The notes beneath the pieces are model-generated. The model made no database searches, was not told the DNA's origin, and worked only from the letters and a program-made list of their open reading frames with translations. A DNA stretch of 64,000 nucleotides from Mycobacterium sp. 852014-52450_SCH5900713 (GTDB taxonomy: Bacteria > Actinomycetota > Actinomycetes > Mycobacteriales > Mycobacteriaceae): contig NZ_LZIL01000050.1 in NCBI RefSeq assembly GCF_001667075.1, positions 62,001 through 126,000 of the forward strand. The letters are read 5' to 3'. Shown here piece by piece: positions 27,666-35,217 of the stretch. The position numbers and the translations under genes were made by a program. Positions within the stretch are counted from its first letter, which is position 1, and the number at the start of each line of letters is the position of its first letter.

Positions 27666-28480
27666 ACGGCATCGAAGGGTACCGGGACTTTCTGGCCCGG
27701 CGTGACGGCGAAGCCGACCTGCTCAACAGGCGGTTGGCGAATCGCGAGCATTTCTTCAACGAGCTCGAGGCGAACCCCGTCCGGTCAGCCCATCCCGCCG
27801 ACCGAGACACGTTCCTTCGCAACCTGCGCCGCCGGCGACCGGAAGCCGGGCTGGATCCGAAGATGCTGTTCCTGCTGGCAACGGCCAAACTGAACCAGGC
27901 TGAGAGGTTCGGAGTCGGACTCGGGGAAACCTACGGGCGCAACAGCGATCAGAACCTGCCGCCCGAGAACGTTTACCTCGAACTCGAAGAGCACTACCAC
28001 ACGCGGCTGCTCGCGTACGCCCTCGACATCTTCGATCTGACGTTTCAAGTCGTTCCCCCACCGTTCGTGATGCGCCAGTTCGTGAAGACCGGCGTTTTCC
28101 TACCCGAACGGCCGAGCTTTCTCTTCGTCGGAGCCGCTGAGATGGCGGGCTGCATCATGTTCGACGAGCTACGGCGCGCCGGCATCAAACTGTTCGCGGA
28201 CGAACCGGAAGTCGCCGAGCGAATCGAACTGCTGTACAGCGAGATCCTGACGGACGAGATCGGACACGTCGGCTACTGCGCATCGCGCTGCACCGCCGGG
28301 GAGCGGGCGATCATGCGGCGCCTCTATCCACTCATTGGACGAATGTTCGCTCGCCAGACCGCCGAGATCAGCCTCCTGATCGACCCGAAGGCGTTGCACG
28401 CCCGGCTCAACCGCCCCTTCAACGTCGACGAACTGACCGCCGACCTGGACAACGAAACGTATCTCGTCGCTCACCCGTGA
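27662..28480 (+). CDS. Ferritin-like (probable di-iron) protein of unknown reaction
   Basis: A helical protein of 272 residues with carboxylate/histidine motifs of a di-iron ferritin-like fold: LELEEHYHTRL near 100, VGAAEMAGCIMFDEL near 160, and LTDEIGHVGYCASR near 200. Two ExxH-type pairs (EEHYH and DEIGH) are the expected ligands. It is translationally coupled to the TetR gene before it. Di-iron oxygenases such as AurF-type N-oxygenases and desaturase-like enzymes share this pattern, but I cannot place it in a named family. No redox partner adjoins it. Confidence 0.72.
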   Translation: MNGIEGYRDFLARRDGEADLLNRRLANREHFFNELEANPVRSAHPADRDTFLRNLRRRRPEAGLDPKMLFLLATAKLNQAERFGVGLGETYGRNSDQNLPPENVYLELEEHYHTRLLAYALDIFDLTFQVVPPPFVMRQFVKTGVFLPERPSFLFVGAAEMAGCIMFDELRRAGIKLFADEPEVAERIELLYSEILTDEIGHVGYCASRCTAGERAIMRRLYPLIGRMFARQTAEISLLIDPKALHARLNRPFNVDELTADLDNETYLVAHP

Positions 28481-28570
28481 CGGGTTGAGCGCTTGAACAC
28501 GGGATCCCAATTCGGGGAGTAACGTCATCAGCCTGTCCGGGGAACGAATGGCGAACTTTCTGGCGGTGCG

Positions 28571-30511
28571 ATGCAGCTGGTCTGGCTCAACGTTGCCGAT
28601 TTGATCGGCCAGGCCGGCGGTGACCCGTGGGCGATCAACCGGAGTCTGCAGGCCGGCAACCCGTTCGAGATTTCTCAATTGGCGGACGCCTTCCACCAGG
28701 CCGGCGTGTGCACCGCCGAGGCGGACCATGCGTTCGAGCAAGCCCGTAACCGATTCGACGCGGCCTGGAACCACCAGAACGGCGACCACCCGATCAACGA
28801 TTCGGCCGAGGTGCAGCGGACGGTCAAATCGCTTGGGGCGCAATGCCTGAAGCTACCCAAGATCGGGGTCGACCTGGAGAACATCGCGGCCGCCTTGGCC
28901 GAGGCGCAGAAGGCCGGCGCCGCCCAGATCGCCGCGCTGGAACGGCAGTTGCAGCTGCTCGACAAGCTCATCGGCGCGGCGATGAAGGATCTGGAGGACC
29001 CCAAACTCGACCCGAGCAGTCGTTCCCAGCTGGAGTCGTTGATCGAAGACGCCCGTGCCGACGCCGCCGACGAGACCAGGGATGCTCTGCACCAGCTGCA
29101 GTCGATCCGCGACGGCTACTTCAACACGCTGCAGAGGTCACTGGGCGCCTTGCACGGCGACGGATACGACCAGTCGGGTATCCAGGCGGTCGAGGGTCCG
29201 CTGTCGCCGGTACCGGACCTGCCGGACGACCCCAAGGAATTTGCGGACGTCTGGAACACTCTCACGCCCGCGCAGAAGGACCGGGAGTACCAACGGAACC
29301 CAATGATCGGAAATCACAATGGGATGCCCGCGGTGGACCGGGATCATTACAACCGGCTCAACCTGGCCGACGAACTGGGCCGCGCCCAGGCGGCCGCTGC
29401 ACAGGCCGACGCGCTGAAGGCCCAGCATCCCGATTGGGCGGCGGGCAAGAACATTCCGCCGCCGAACGAGCCGGGGGCGATTTTCGACGACCGCCTCGCC
29501 TACGAGGCGTGGCAACGCCAATACGATGCCGCCCGGGACGGGGCCAAGTACCTGCCCGACCTGCAGGCCGTCGACAGAACCGTCAAAGCGAGCCCCGATC
29601 GCAAGCTCATGCTGCTCGACACCAAAACCGGTAAGCAGGCCCGCGCCGCGATCGCGGTCGGAGACCCCGACGCGGCCACCCACGTATCGGTCACCGCGCC
29701 CGGCTTGAACACCACCGTCCACGGCGCCATCGGGGGCATGGTGTCCGAGGCGACCGACGCGAGAAAGGAAGCGCTCCGCCAATTGAGCCTGACCCCTGGG
29801 CACGAACACGACACCGTGTCGGCCATCGCGTGGATCGGTTATGACCCGCCGCAGGTGCCGGGCTTCGACGACATCGGCAAATCGCTTGCCGGCGGGTGGG
29901 ATGTCAGCCACGACGCCGTCGCCAGAGCCGGTGCCCATGACCTGGCCGGCTTCTACGACGGGATTCAGGCCGCCCACCACGGCGGCCCGGCCGACCTCAC
30001 GGCGATAGGACACTCCTACGGCTCCCTGACCACCGGCCTTGCCCTGCAAGAGCCCGGCGATCACGGGGTGTCGCGAGCGTTGTTCTACGGCTCACCCGGC
30101 ATCGAAGCCTCCACACCGCAACAGCTCCACCTGCAGCCCGGGCACGTGTTCACCATGGAAACGCCCGACGACCCGATCCAGTGGACCTACGACGGCCCGG
30201 CCATCGCCCACGACGTCGCCCCCTTCCTGCCGCCGCCCTTCCGGGACCTCGCTACAAGTGTCCTGGGCGCGGCGGACGCCTCCGGCGCCGGCCACTTCGG
30301 CCCGAACCCGGCGACCAACCCGAACTTCACCCACCTGGCCACCGGTCCCGCCACCGTGTCTGACGGCCATGGCGGCACCCTCACCCTTCAAGACGCGCAC
30401 GGCCACAGCGACTACCCTCGCTTTCCCGACGGCGGCGGACTCAGAACGACCAACTACAACATCGCCGCCGTCCTCGCCGGACTCGGAGATAAGGCGGTTC
30501 CCACGAAGTGA
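28571..30511 (+). CDS. DUF1023-type alpha/beta hydrolase with long helical N-terminal region
   Basis: The 646-residue protein begins with about 200 mostly helical residues, including a heptad-like stretch around 90-150 (AAALAEAQKAGAAQIAAL). A middle block follows with DREYQRNPMIGNHNGMP. The C-terminal hydrolase has the nucleophile elbow TAIGHSYGS near 480, a likely acid in TPDDPIQW and a likely histidine in FTHLAT. Proteins of this build occur in mycobacteria with type VII-type N-termini, but I see no clear secretion motif here. It overlaps the downstream lipoprotein gene by four bases (GTGA). A lipase or esterase role is plausible. Confidence 0.72.
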   Translation: MQLVWLNVADLIGQAGGDPWAINRSLQAGNPFEISQLADAFHQAGVCTAEADHAFEQARNRFDAAWNHQNGDHPINDSAEVQRTVKSLGAQCLKLPKIGVDLENIAAALAEAQKAGAAQIAALERQLQLLDKLIGAAMKDLEDPKLDPSSRSQLESLIEDARADAADETRDALHQLQSIRDGYFNTLQRSLGALHGDGYDQSGIQAVEGPLSPVPDLPDDPKEFADVWNTLTPAQKDREYQRNPMIGNHNGMPAVDRDHYNRLNLADELGRAQAAAAQADALKAQHPDWAAGKNIPPPNEPGAIFDDRLAYEAWQRQYDAARDGAKYLPDLQAVDRTVKASPDRKLMLLDTKTGKQARAAIAVGDPDAATHVSVTAPGLNTTVHGAIGGMVSEATDARKEALRQLSLTPGHEHDTVSAIAWIGYDPPQVPGFDDIGKSLAGGWDVSHDAVARAGAHDLAGFYDGIQAAHHGGPADLTAIGHSYGSLTTGLALQEPGDHGVSRALFYGSPGIEASTPQQLHLQPGHVFTMETPDDPIQWTYDGPAIAHDVAPFLPPPFRDLATSVLGAADASGAGHFGPNPATNPNFTHLATGPATVSDGHGGTLTLQDAHGHSDYPRFPDGGGLRTTNYNIAAVLAGLGDKAVPTK

Positions 30512-31077
30512 GCAACAACCAGACCAGCGCCCGGAACCTGCAACGCCACGGCATGCTGTGCATCGCCATGGCCGCAATCGCACTAGCCGCAGGAGGATGT
30601 CACGTGAACCAGCCCTACGCGCCTACCCCACCCAACGACGCGACCAAGGCCCTCCAGGTGCTCAAGTCCCTGCCCTCGTTCGAGGACACCCAAACCCAGG
30701 TGCAGGCCGCGATGAACGAGATCACCGCCGCGGCAAGCAAATTGATCCCCTCGATCAGGTGGGAGACACCGCACGAGGGCTCCGGCGACAACTGCGAGCG
30801 ACCGTACGAGCAAACCGACGGCAAACGCTACTTCCTCCCCGACGCCGTTGCCGCCAACGTGCCGGTCTCCGAGCAACAGTGGGCGACGATCCAAGAGACC
30901 GCCAAACAGGCGGCCGCCAAGATCGACGCCACCGACGTGCAGGTGATGCAGAACAGCCCCGGAAACCACGACGTGGGGTTCTACGGCCCCACCGGGATCT
31001 TCATCAAGGTCGGCTACCGGGGGAACCTCGTCGTCGCGGGCTACACCGGCTGCCGGCTGCCCCGCGACAAGAAATAG
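30508..31077 (+). CDS. LppA-like lipoprotein
   Basis: 189 residues starting at a GTG that overlaps the hydrolase stop. The leader ends at LAAGGC (Cys near 32), a good lipobox, though the N-terminal arm before the hydrophobic stretch is long (about 15 residues). An internal start at MLCIAMAA would shorten it. The mature part contains RWETPHEGSGDNCERPYEQ and a second cysteine near the end (GYTGCRLP), which resembles the mycobacterial LppA family. Coupling to the hydrolase suggests the two act together at the cell surface. Confidence 0.68.
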   Translation: MSNNQTSARNLQRHGMLCIAMAAIALAAGGCHVNQPYAPTPPNDATKALQVLKSLPSFEDTQTQVQAAMNEITAAASKLIPSIRWETPHEGSGDNCERPYEQTDGKRYFLPDAVAANVPVSEQQWATIQETAKQAAAKIDATDVQVMQNSPGNHDVGFYGPTGIFIKVGYRGNLVVAGYTGCRLPRDKK

Positions 31078-31090
31078 GTCGCGTGGTCGG

Positions 31091-31711
31091 CTATTCCGCG
31101 GACCAGAAATACGTGTAGTACTCCCGGACTTCCATTACCGATGACCACTGCGGAAATCCAGCGATAATCTCGGCATCGCCCAACTCCCCCATATCGGGCG
31201 GAGTATCGCCCAACCCCTCGATCTGCCCGATGTAAACACGAGCTGCTTGACCCGACACGGTCAAACGACCGAACCGCAGAACATAGTCCGGCGGTTCAGC
31301 GCCCTTCGAACCCTCAAGAGGCAGTGGCGCGCCGGCCGCATCAACAGCCCACGAATCCTCGTTCCCGGCATCCCGCGTCGGGAATGGCCCCCCGGCCCGT
31401 GCAGATCGCGTCGGCTCCCAATCACCATATTGAGCGTGCCAGGGGCGCTGACGCACCTGGTCGTCGTTCGACCAGGTCACGCCTCCCACGCCGTTCAGCA
31501 CGACCAGGGCCGCGTTCGAACCCTCGAAGTCGCGACACCATTGAATGGCGCACAGAACTCCGACGCGGGAGCGCTGGGGTGACAGGCGCATATCAATGAA
31601 CTCGGCTTCATCCAGCGCGCCTACCAAGACGAGGGGATTTCGTCGCGAGGACGTTGTTGCCTCCACCTCCGGTGTGAATTCGTAAAGCTGACTGACCGGA
31701 TAAAGACTCAT
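31091..31711 (-). CDS. Unknown protein, candidate immunity partner of the upstream T7SS effector
   Basis: 206 residues, acidic, with no signal peptide or membrane segment: MSLYPVSQLYEFTPEVEATT, then LVLVGALDEAEFIDMRL and a tryptophan-rich middle (NDDQVRQRPWHAQYGDWEP). It is not a family I recognise. GAGGAGAAG, which includes the stop of the upstream gene, is its ribosome site, and only 16 bases separate the two. Small acidic cytosolic proteins in this position often neutralise an adjacent toxin, so immunity is an inference from context only. Confidence 0.55.
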   Translation of the reverse strand: MSLYPVSQLYEFTPEVEATTSSRRNPLVLVGALDEAEFIDMRLSPQRSRVGVLCAIQWCRDFEGSNAALVVLNGVGGVTWSNDDQVRQRPWHAQYGDWEPTRSARAGGPFPTRDAGNEDSWAVDAAGAPLPLEGSKGAEPPDYVLRFGRLTVSGQAARVYIGQIEGLGDTPPDMGELGDAEIIAGFPQWSSVMEVREYYTYFWSAE

Positions 31712-31727
31712 GGGTAGTAGCTTCTCC

Positions 31728-32786
31728 TCACTCCGGCAACGGTATATGTGCGAAGTCGTCGGATGGTGGAATCGTCCGTCCGGTAAAAGGATTCACCGTT
31801 TGCCCCATGCCATTCATATACACTACATAACCATTCGGATACTGGGGCGTCGGCTCCATGACGCGAATAGTTGTCACCCGCGGATCGCAGCCCGCCTGTC
31901 CGGGCTGGATGGGGAAAAGCCACCCCTTACCGGAATCTGCTGGCCCGGTTGAACTTTCGCCGGCAGGAACGCCCGGCAGCTGCTCCCCGTGCGGGCCGGC
32001 GACGGTTTCCGGCGGATGCTGATGGAATAGGACGTCAAGATATTGCCGCTTTTCCGAGTTCAGCTGCTCAGCCTCGAAGTTGAAATCGGCTCGTCGCGGA
32101 TCATTGGGCGGCAGCCGATCAATGACCAGCTTATCGATATTGTTGTGCTCCCAAATCCTCCGGTTGACATCCCGCAGGCCCGCCTTGGCTTGCTCGCGTG
32201 ACATCGCCGGCTGCGGAGCGTCTTTGAACGTGTGGTTGGCGACGCCACGAACGTGGTTGTCGGCCGGGAAGGTATCGCGGATGCCGGCGACCGCGACACT
32301 GATTTTGCCGGCGACCTCTTGGTCGAGGCTCACGAGTTGCACGGCGCGCTGGCGGATATCGCTCGCCAAGGCCTGCGCCTGAGCTTGCCGAGCGGCCTGC
32401 TGCACGGTCGAGCCGCCGACCATACGATCGCTAACTGAAAGATCTTCGCCAACAACAAACCCCGCGCTGCGCCCGTCTTCGACGGCGTAACGCACCCGGG
32501 AGCGAGCCGCGGTGAGATCTGAAGCGGCGCCGCGTGCGACGCCTGCCGCGGCTCGGAGTTGGTCGACGACCGCGCTGGTGCTTGTCATATCGGAGTGCGT
32601 CGCGCTGCGCACCGCGAGAGCGGCATCGCCGCGCCAATCGACTGACAGCGCGTCCCGCCACACCTGGTGCGCGACGCCATAACTGCGCTCGCCGACGGTC
32701 TCCCAGTAATCGGCCGCCTCGGTCAGGTGGTCGGTCGGCCAAGCCAACAGCGCGGACAAGCCGGGAACCCCAGCGACCCCCGCCAT
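31728..32786 (-). CDS. WXG-type candidate type VII secreted effector
   Basis: 352 residues. The N-terminal ~120 residues are helical with VDWRGDAALAV (WxG-like turn near 50) and RYAVEDG near 100, which fits the YxxxD/E type VII export motif. The middle is helical and charged. The last ~40 residues read YPNGYVVYMNGMGQTVNP, followed by FTGRTIPPSDDFAHIPLPE, a tail resembling those of some actinobacterial polymorphic toxin-like proteins. It follows the small EspC-like gene by two bases and precedes a possible immunity gene. No known nuclease or NADase catalytic motif is evident. Confidence 0.65.
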   Translation of the reverse strand: MAGVAGVPGLSALLAWPTDHLTEAADYWETVGERSYGVAHQVWRDALSVDWRGDAALAVRSATHSDMTSTSAVVDQLRAAAGVARGAASDLTAARSRVRYAVEDGRSAGFVVGEDLSVSDRMVGGSTVQQAARQAQAQALASDIRQRAVQLVSLDQEVAGKISVAVAGIRDTFPADNHVRGVANHTFKDAPQPAMSREQAKAGLRDVNRRIWEHNNIDKLVIDRLPPNDPRRADFNFEAEQLNSEKRQYLDVLFHQHPPETVAGPHGEQLPGVPAGESSTGPADSGKGWLFPIQPGQAGCDPRVTTIRVMEPTPQYPNGYVVYMNGMGQTVNPFTGRTIPPSDDFAHIPLPE

Positions 32787-32788
32787 TG

Positions 32789-33088
32789 CTACCCGCCGTT
32801 CACCGACGGTGCCACCGCAGCGAATTCCGTGGCGGAAGCGGCTTCACTGGACGCATAGCGGTGATCCGCTTCAGCGACAGCAGTGGCGCGTGTCCCCACC
32901 CGTGCGGCCAATCCGCTACTGAACCGGGCCACGTCGCTGTGGGCGGCGGTGACCGCAGACGCGCTGGCCTGACAGGACAAACCCAGCGTCGGGGCCGCCA
33001 GCGTCTCACCGAGATCGCCAGCCAAGGCGCTCCAACGGGTGGCCATCGCCTGCACACCGGCCGTATCCACACGCAATGGTTGAGACAC
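32789..33088 (-). CDS. EspC/DUF2580-like small type VII secretion-associated protein
   Basis: 99 residues of two predicted helices with an opening DTAGVQAMATRWSALAGDLG typical of EspC/DUF2580-like proteins. HRYASSEAAS near 75-82 contains YxxxE, the general ESX export signal. Proteins of this size usually pair with a larger secreted partner, here the gene two bases downstream. The GTG at 33088 is preceded by TACACT six bases away, so the mRNA is probably leaderless. Confidence 0.72.
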   Translation of the reverse strand: MSQPLRVDTAGVQAMATRWSALAGDLGETLAAPTLGLSCQASASAVTAAHSDVARFSSGLAARVGTRATAVAEADHRYASSEAASATEFAAVAPSVNGG

Positions 33089-33094
33089 GAGCGA

Positions 33095-33121
33095 AGTGTA
33101 TGCAGGCGAATTTACGCCTGC
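33095..33121 (-). promoter_or_regulatory. -10 element with adjacent 20-bp inverted repeat upstream of T7SS trio
   Basis: On the minus strand GCAGGCG-TAAATT-CGCCTGC (33121-33102) is a perfect 7-bp inverted repeat. It sits one base before the -10 TACACT (33100-33095), which lies six bases before the GTG. The repeat fills the -35 to -10 spacer, the classic place for a repressor site. Confidence 0.6.
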
Positions 33122-33238
33122 CAGTCACCGCGACCACGCCGGACCTGGCCGCCGCGCGCGGCCGGCCAAACTGCCGCGCGGTCTCCGCAGACGGCTCCCG
33201 ATATTGCTCGAACGATGGCCTGACCTGCTCAAACTCTG

Positions 33239-33311
33239 TGGAGCTAAGGGGATTCGAACCCCTGACCTACTCGATGCGAACGAGTCGCGCTACCAACTGC
33301 GCCATAGCCCC
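33239..33311 (-). tRNA. tRNA-Ala (anticodon CGC)
   Basis: The minus strand folds as a full cloverleaf: acceptor GGGGCTA/TAGCTCC, D-arm GCGC/GCGC with AGTTGGTA loop, anticodon stem ACTCG/CGAGT with loop TTCGCAT (anticodon CGC), and T-arm AGGGG-TTCGAAT-CCCCT. The discriminator base is A and the 3' CCA is not encoded. It reads GCG alanine codons. It is the right-hand border of the accessory block and lies 51 bases beyond the GlpR-like stop. Confidence 0.97.
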
Positions 33312-33361
33312 TGACCGCTAGCAGGCTACCAGCCGCGGCACGAACCGCCGAACTGCCGGCA

Positions 33362-34390
33362 CTACTCGCCGACGGCGCGCGGCAGGTCCCGGGGCCAACC
33401 GAAGTTCCGCATCGGCATCGCGTAGTCCAGGTGCTCGAAGATCGGATCCTCGTCGTCGATTTCCAGCACCACCGCGCCGGGACGCCGCAGCCGAGACGGG
33501 ACCACGTCGTAGTCGCGGTCGTAGGCGTTCTCCACGCCCATCCGCGCCCGCGCCATCCGCTGCATGCGGCGGTGGCGCACCTTCTCCTCGATGCGGGTCT
33601 GGCGCCGCAGGTACGCCAGGTACAGCAGCGTCACCGCGGTGGCGGTGCCGCACGCCCACCACGCGCTCGGCGAGATCTTGAACGCGGCTGTGGCCGTGCC
33701 GACCAGGACGACCGCCATCACCATCAGCACGCGCCTGCGGAACTTGTACTTGCGGGCGCTGACCGCGGCGGCGGTCTTCGCGTCGAACCGGCGGCGACGG
33801 GAGGAGTTCCGCGGGATCGGCGCCGGCATTTCCTCGTCGTCGGCCTCGGCCTCCGGCTCCAGACCCGAAGAGTCCTCGACGTATTCGAAGCCTTCGTCGT
33901 CTTCTTCGTCGCCGGCGTGGGCGACGATATCGGTGTCGGAATCCTCGTCGTCCTCGGCTTCCTCCTCGACCGCCGCGCCCGCCGGAAGCGCCTGTGAATC
34001 CTCGACGACGTCGACGTCGAGGTAGTCGGGCTCGGTGCGCTCGGGCGCCGCAACCTTCATGACCACCGGGCGCAACTGGCGCAGTTCCTCGGTGTCGTGG
34101 TCGTCTGCGTCCTCTTCGTTCTCCTCCTCGGCGAGGTCGCGGTCCTCGTCGAGCTCGGTTTCGGCCGACTCTTCCGGTGGCTTCCAGTCCGGGTCGGTGC
34201 GGTGACCGGCGGCCGGACCGCTGCGCTTGATCAGGCGCGAGTTCCCGCCACCGTTGAGGACCCGGGTCGCCAGGGCCACGTCGCTGGTGCGCCGCACGGC
34301 GTCGCGTTTGCTGACCAGCATCGGCACCAAGACGAACAGCCAGAGCACAACGAGCGAGATCCACAACAGTGACTGCGGAATGCTTGGCAT
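33362..34390 (-). CDS. GlpR/SepX-like membrane protein of the Glp (MoeA) divisome module
   Basis: 342 residues starting MPSIPQSLLWISLVVLWLF. One N-terminal transmembrane helix (about 5-25) is followed by a basic segment, then a long acidic disordered part (about 75-225, rich in Glu/Asp and with VEDSSGLEPEAEADDE). Two more hydrophobic helices lie near 245-290 and a basic tail ends the protein. This layout fits M. tuberculosis Rv0996, Corynebacterium GlpR (the membrane receptor of the gephyrin-like Glp) and Streptomyces SepX. The Glp/MoeA-type gene is two genes upstream. The alternative frame 33318-34364 is arginine-rich and rejected. Confidence 0.82.
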   Translation of the reverse strand: MPSIPQSLLWISLVVLWLFVLVPMLVSKRDAVRRTSDVALATRVLNGGGNSRLIKRSGPAAGHRTDPDWKPPEESAETELDEDRDLAEEENEEDADDHDTEELRQLRPVVMKVAAPERTEPDYLDVDVVEDSQALPAGAAVEEEAEDDEDSDTDIVAHAGDEEDDEGFEYVEDSSGLEPEAEADDEEMPAPIPRNSSRRRRFDAKTAAAVSARKYKFRRRVLMVMAVVLVGTATAAFKISPSAWWACGTATAVTLLYLAYLRRQTRIEEKVRHRRMQRMARARMGVENAYDRDYDVVPSRLRRPGAVVLEIDDEDPIFEHLDYAMPMRNFGWPRDLPRAVGE

Positions 34391-34542
34391 GACGACCTGC
34401 TCTCTTCGGTTCCGATCCCCGCGAGGCCCACCGGGTCCAGCGCGGCCGGGTCTTGGTGACCAGGACAATTACACACCTGTAATTTGCCTCTCACAAGCAC
34501 CATGAGTCACTCGTGTCGCGGTAGCCACATCGCGAGGGGCCG

Positions 34543-35217
34543 TCAAGCCCAGCTGGCGTGTCCGCCCCGGACCAGGGTCGAGGCCACCGATCCGGACACC
34601 TCTTCGGCGGTGATGGCCATCAAGAGATGGTCCCGCCACGCCTTGTCCACCTCGAGGTAGCGCTGCAACAGCCCCTCCTGGCGGAACCCGACTTTCGCCA
34701 ATACGGCTCGGCTGGCGGCGTTTTCGGGCCGCACGGTGGCCTCCACGCGGTGCAGCATCACCGGGCCGAAGCAATGGTCCAGGCCCAGCGCCAACGCCGC
34801 CGTGGCCACGCCGCCCCCCGTCGCCGACCGCGGCACCCAGTAGCCGATCCACGCCGACCGCAGCGCCCCATGGGTGACGTTGCCGATGGTCAGCTGGCCA
34901 CAGAACTGCCCGTCGAGCTCGATGACGTAGGGCAACATGCGGCCGGCACGGGCCTCGGCGCGTAGGCCGGAGCACAGCGCCGGCCACGCGGCGACCGTGT
35001 GCCGGGCCGTCCAATCGCCCTCCGCGCTGGGCTCCCACGGCTCGAGGTGCGCGCGGTCGGCCAACCGGATGCGGCTCCACTGGGCGCCGTCGCGCATTCG
35101 CACCGCCCGCAACCGGACCACCCCCGCCGGGACGCGCAACGGCCCGACGTCCAGCGGCCAACCCGGATGACGGGCGTTGGTACGCAACAGGTTCACGAAC
35201 GCGCGGAGTCGTTGCAC
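34543..35217 (-). CDS. rimJ: RimJ-like GNAT N-acetyltransferase
   Basis: A 224-residue GNAT of the RimJ/RimL type. It has VRLRAVRMRDGAQWSRIR at the N-terminal side, the acetyl-CoA loop RSATGGGVATAAL near 130, and EATVRPENAASRAVLAKVGF near 165, followed by EGLLQRYLEVDKAWRDH. It matches Rv0995. The GTG at 35217 directly follows the moeA stop (TAAGTG), so the two are coupled. RimJ-type enzymes acetylate protein N-termini, but here the target is not known. Confidence 0.88.
   Translation of the reverse strand: MQRLRAFVNLLRTNARHPGWPLDVGPLRVPAGVVRLRAVRMRDGAQWSRIRLADRAHLEPWEPSAEGDWTARHTVAAWPALCSGLRAEARAGRMLPYVIELDGQFCGQLTIGNVTHGALRSAWIGYWVPRSATGGGVATAALALGLDHCFGPVMLHRVEATVRPENAASRAVLAKVGFRQEGLLQRYLEVDKAWRDHLLMAITAEEVSGSVASTLVRGGHASWA

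Noticed and set aside
33122..33238. Remnant integrase or attachment site beside tRNA-Ala
   Set aside because: The 117 bases hold no coding signal, and I could find no duplicated tRNA end by eye; a computed search would be needed to claim one.
33318..34364. 348-residue frame overlapping the GlpR-like gene
   Set aside because: Its composition is almost entirely Arg/Gly/Ala with no membrane helix; the overlapping frame has the conserved SepX/GlpR layout.
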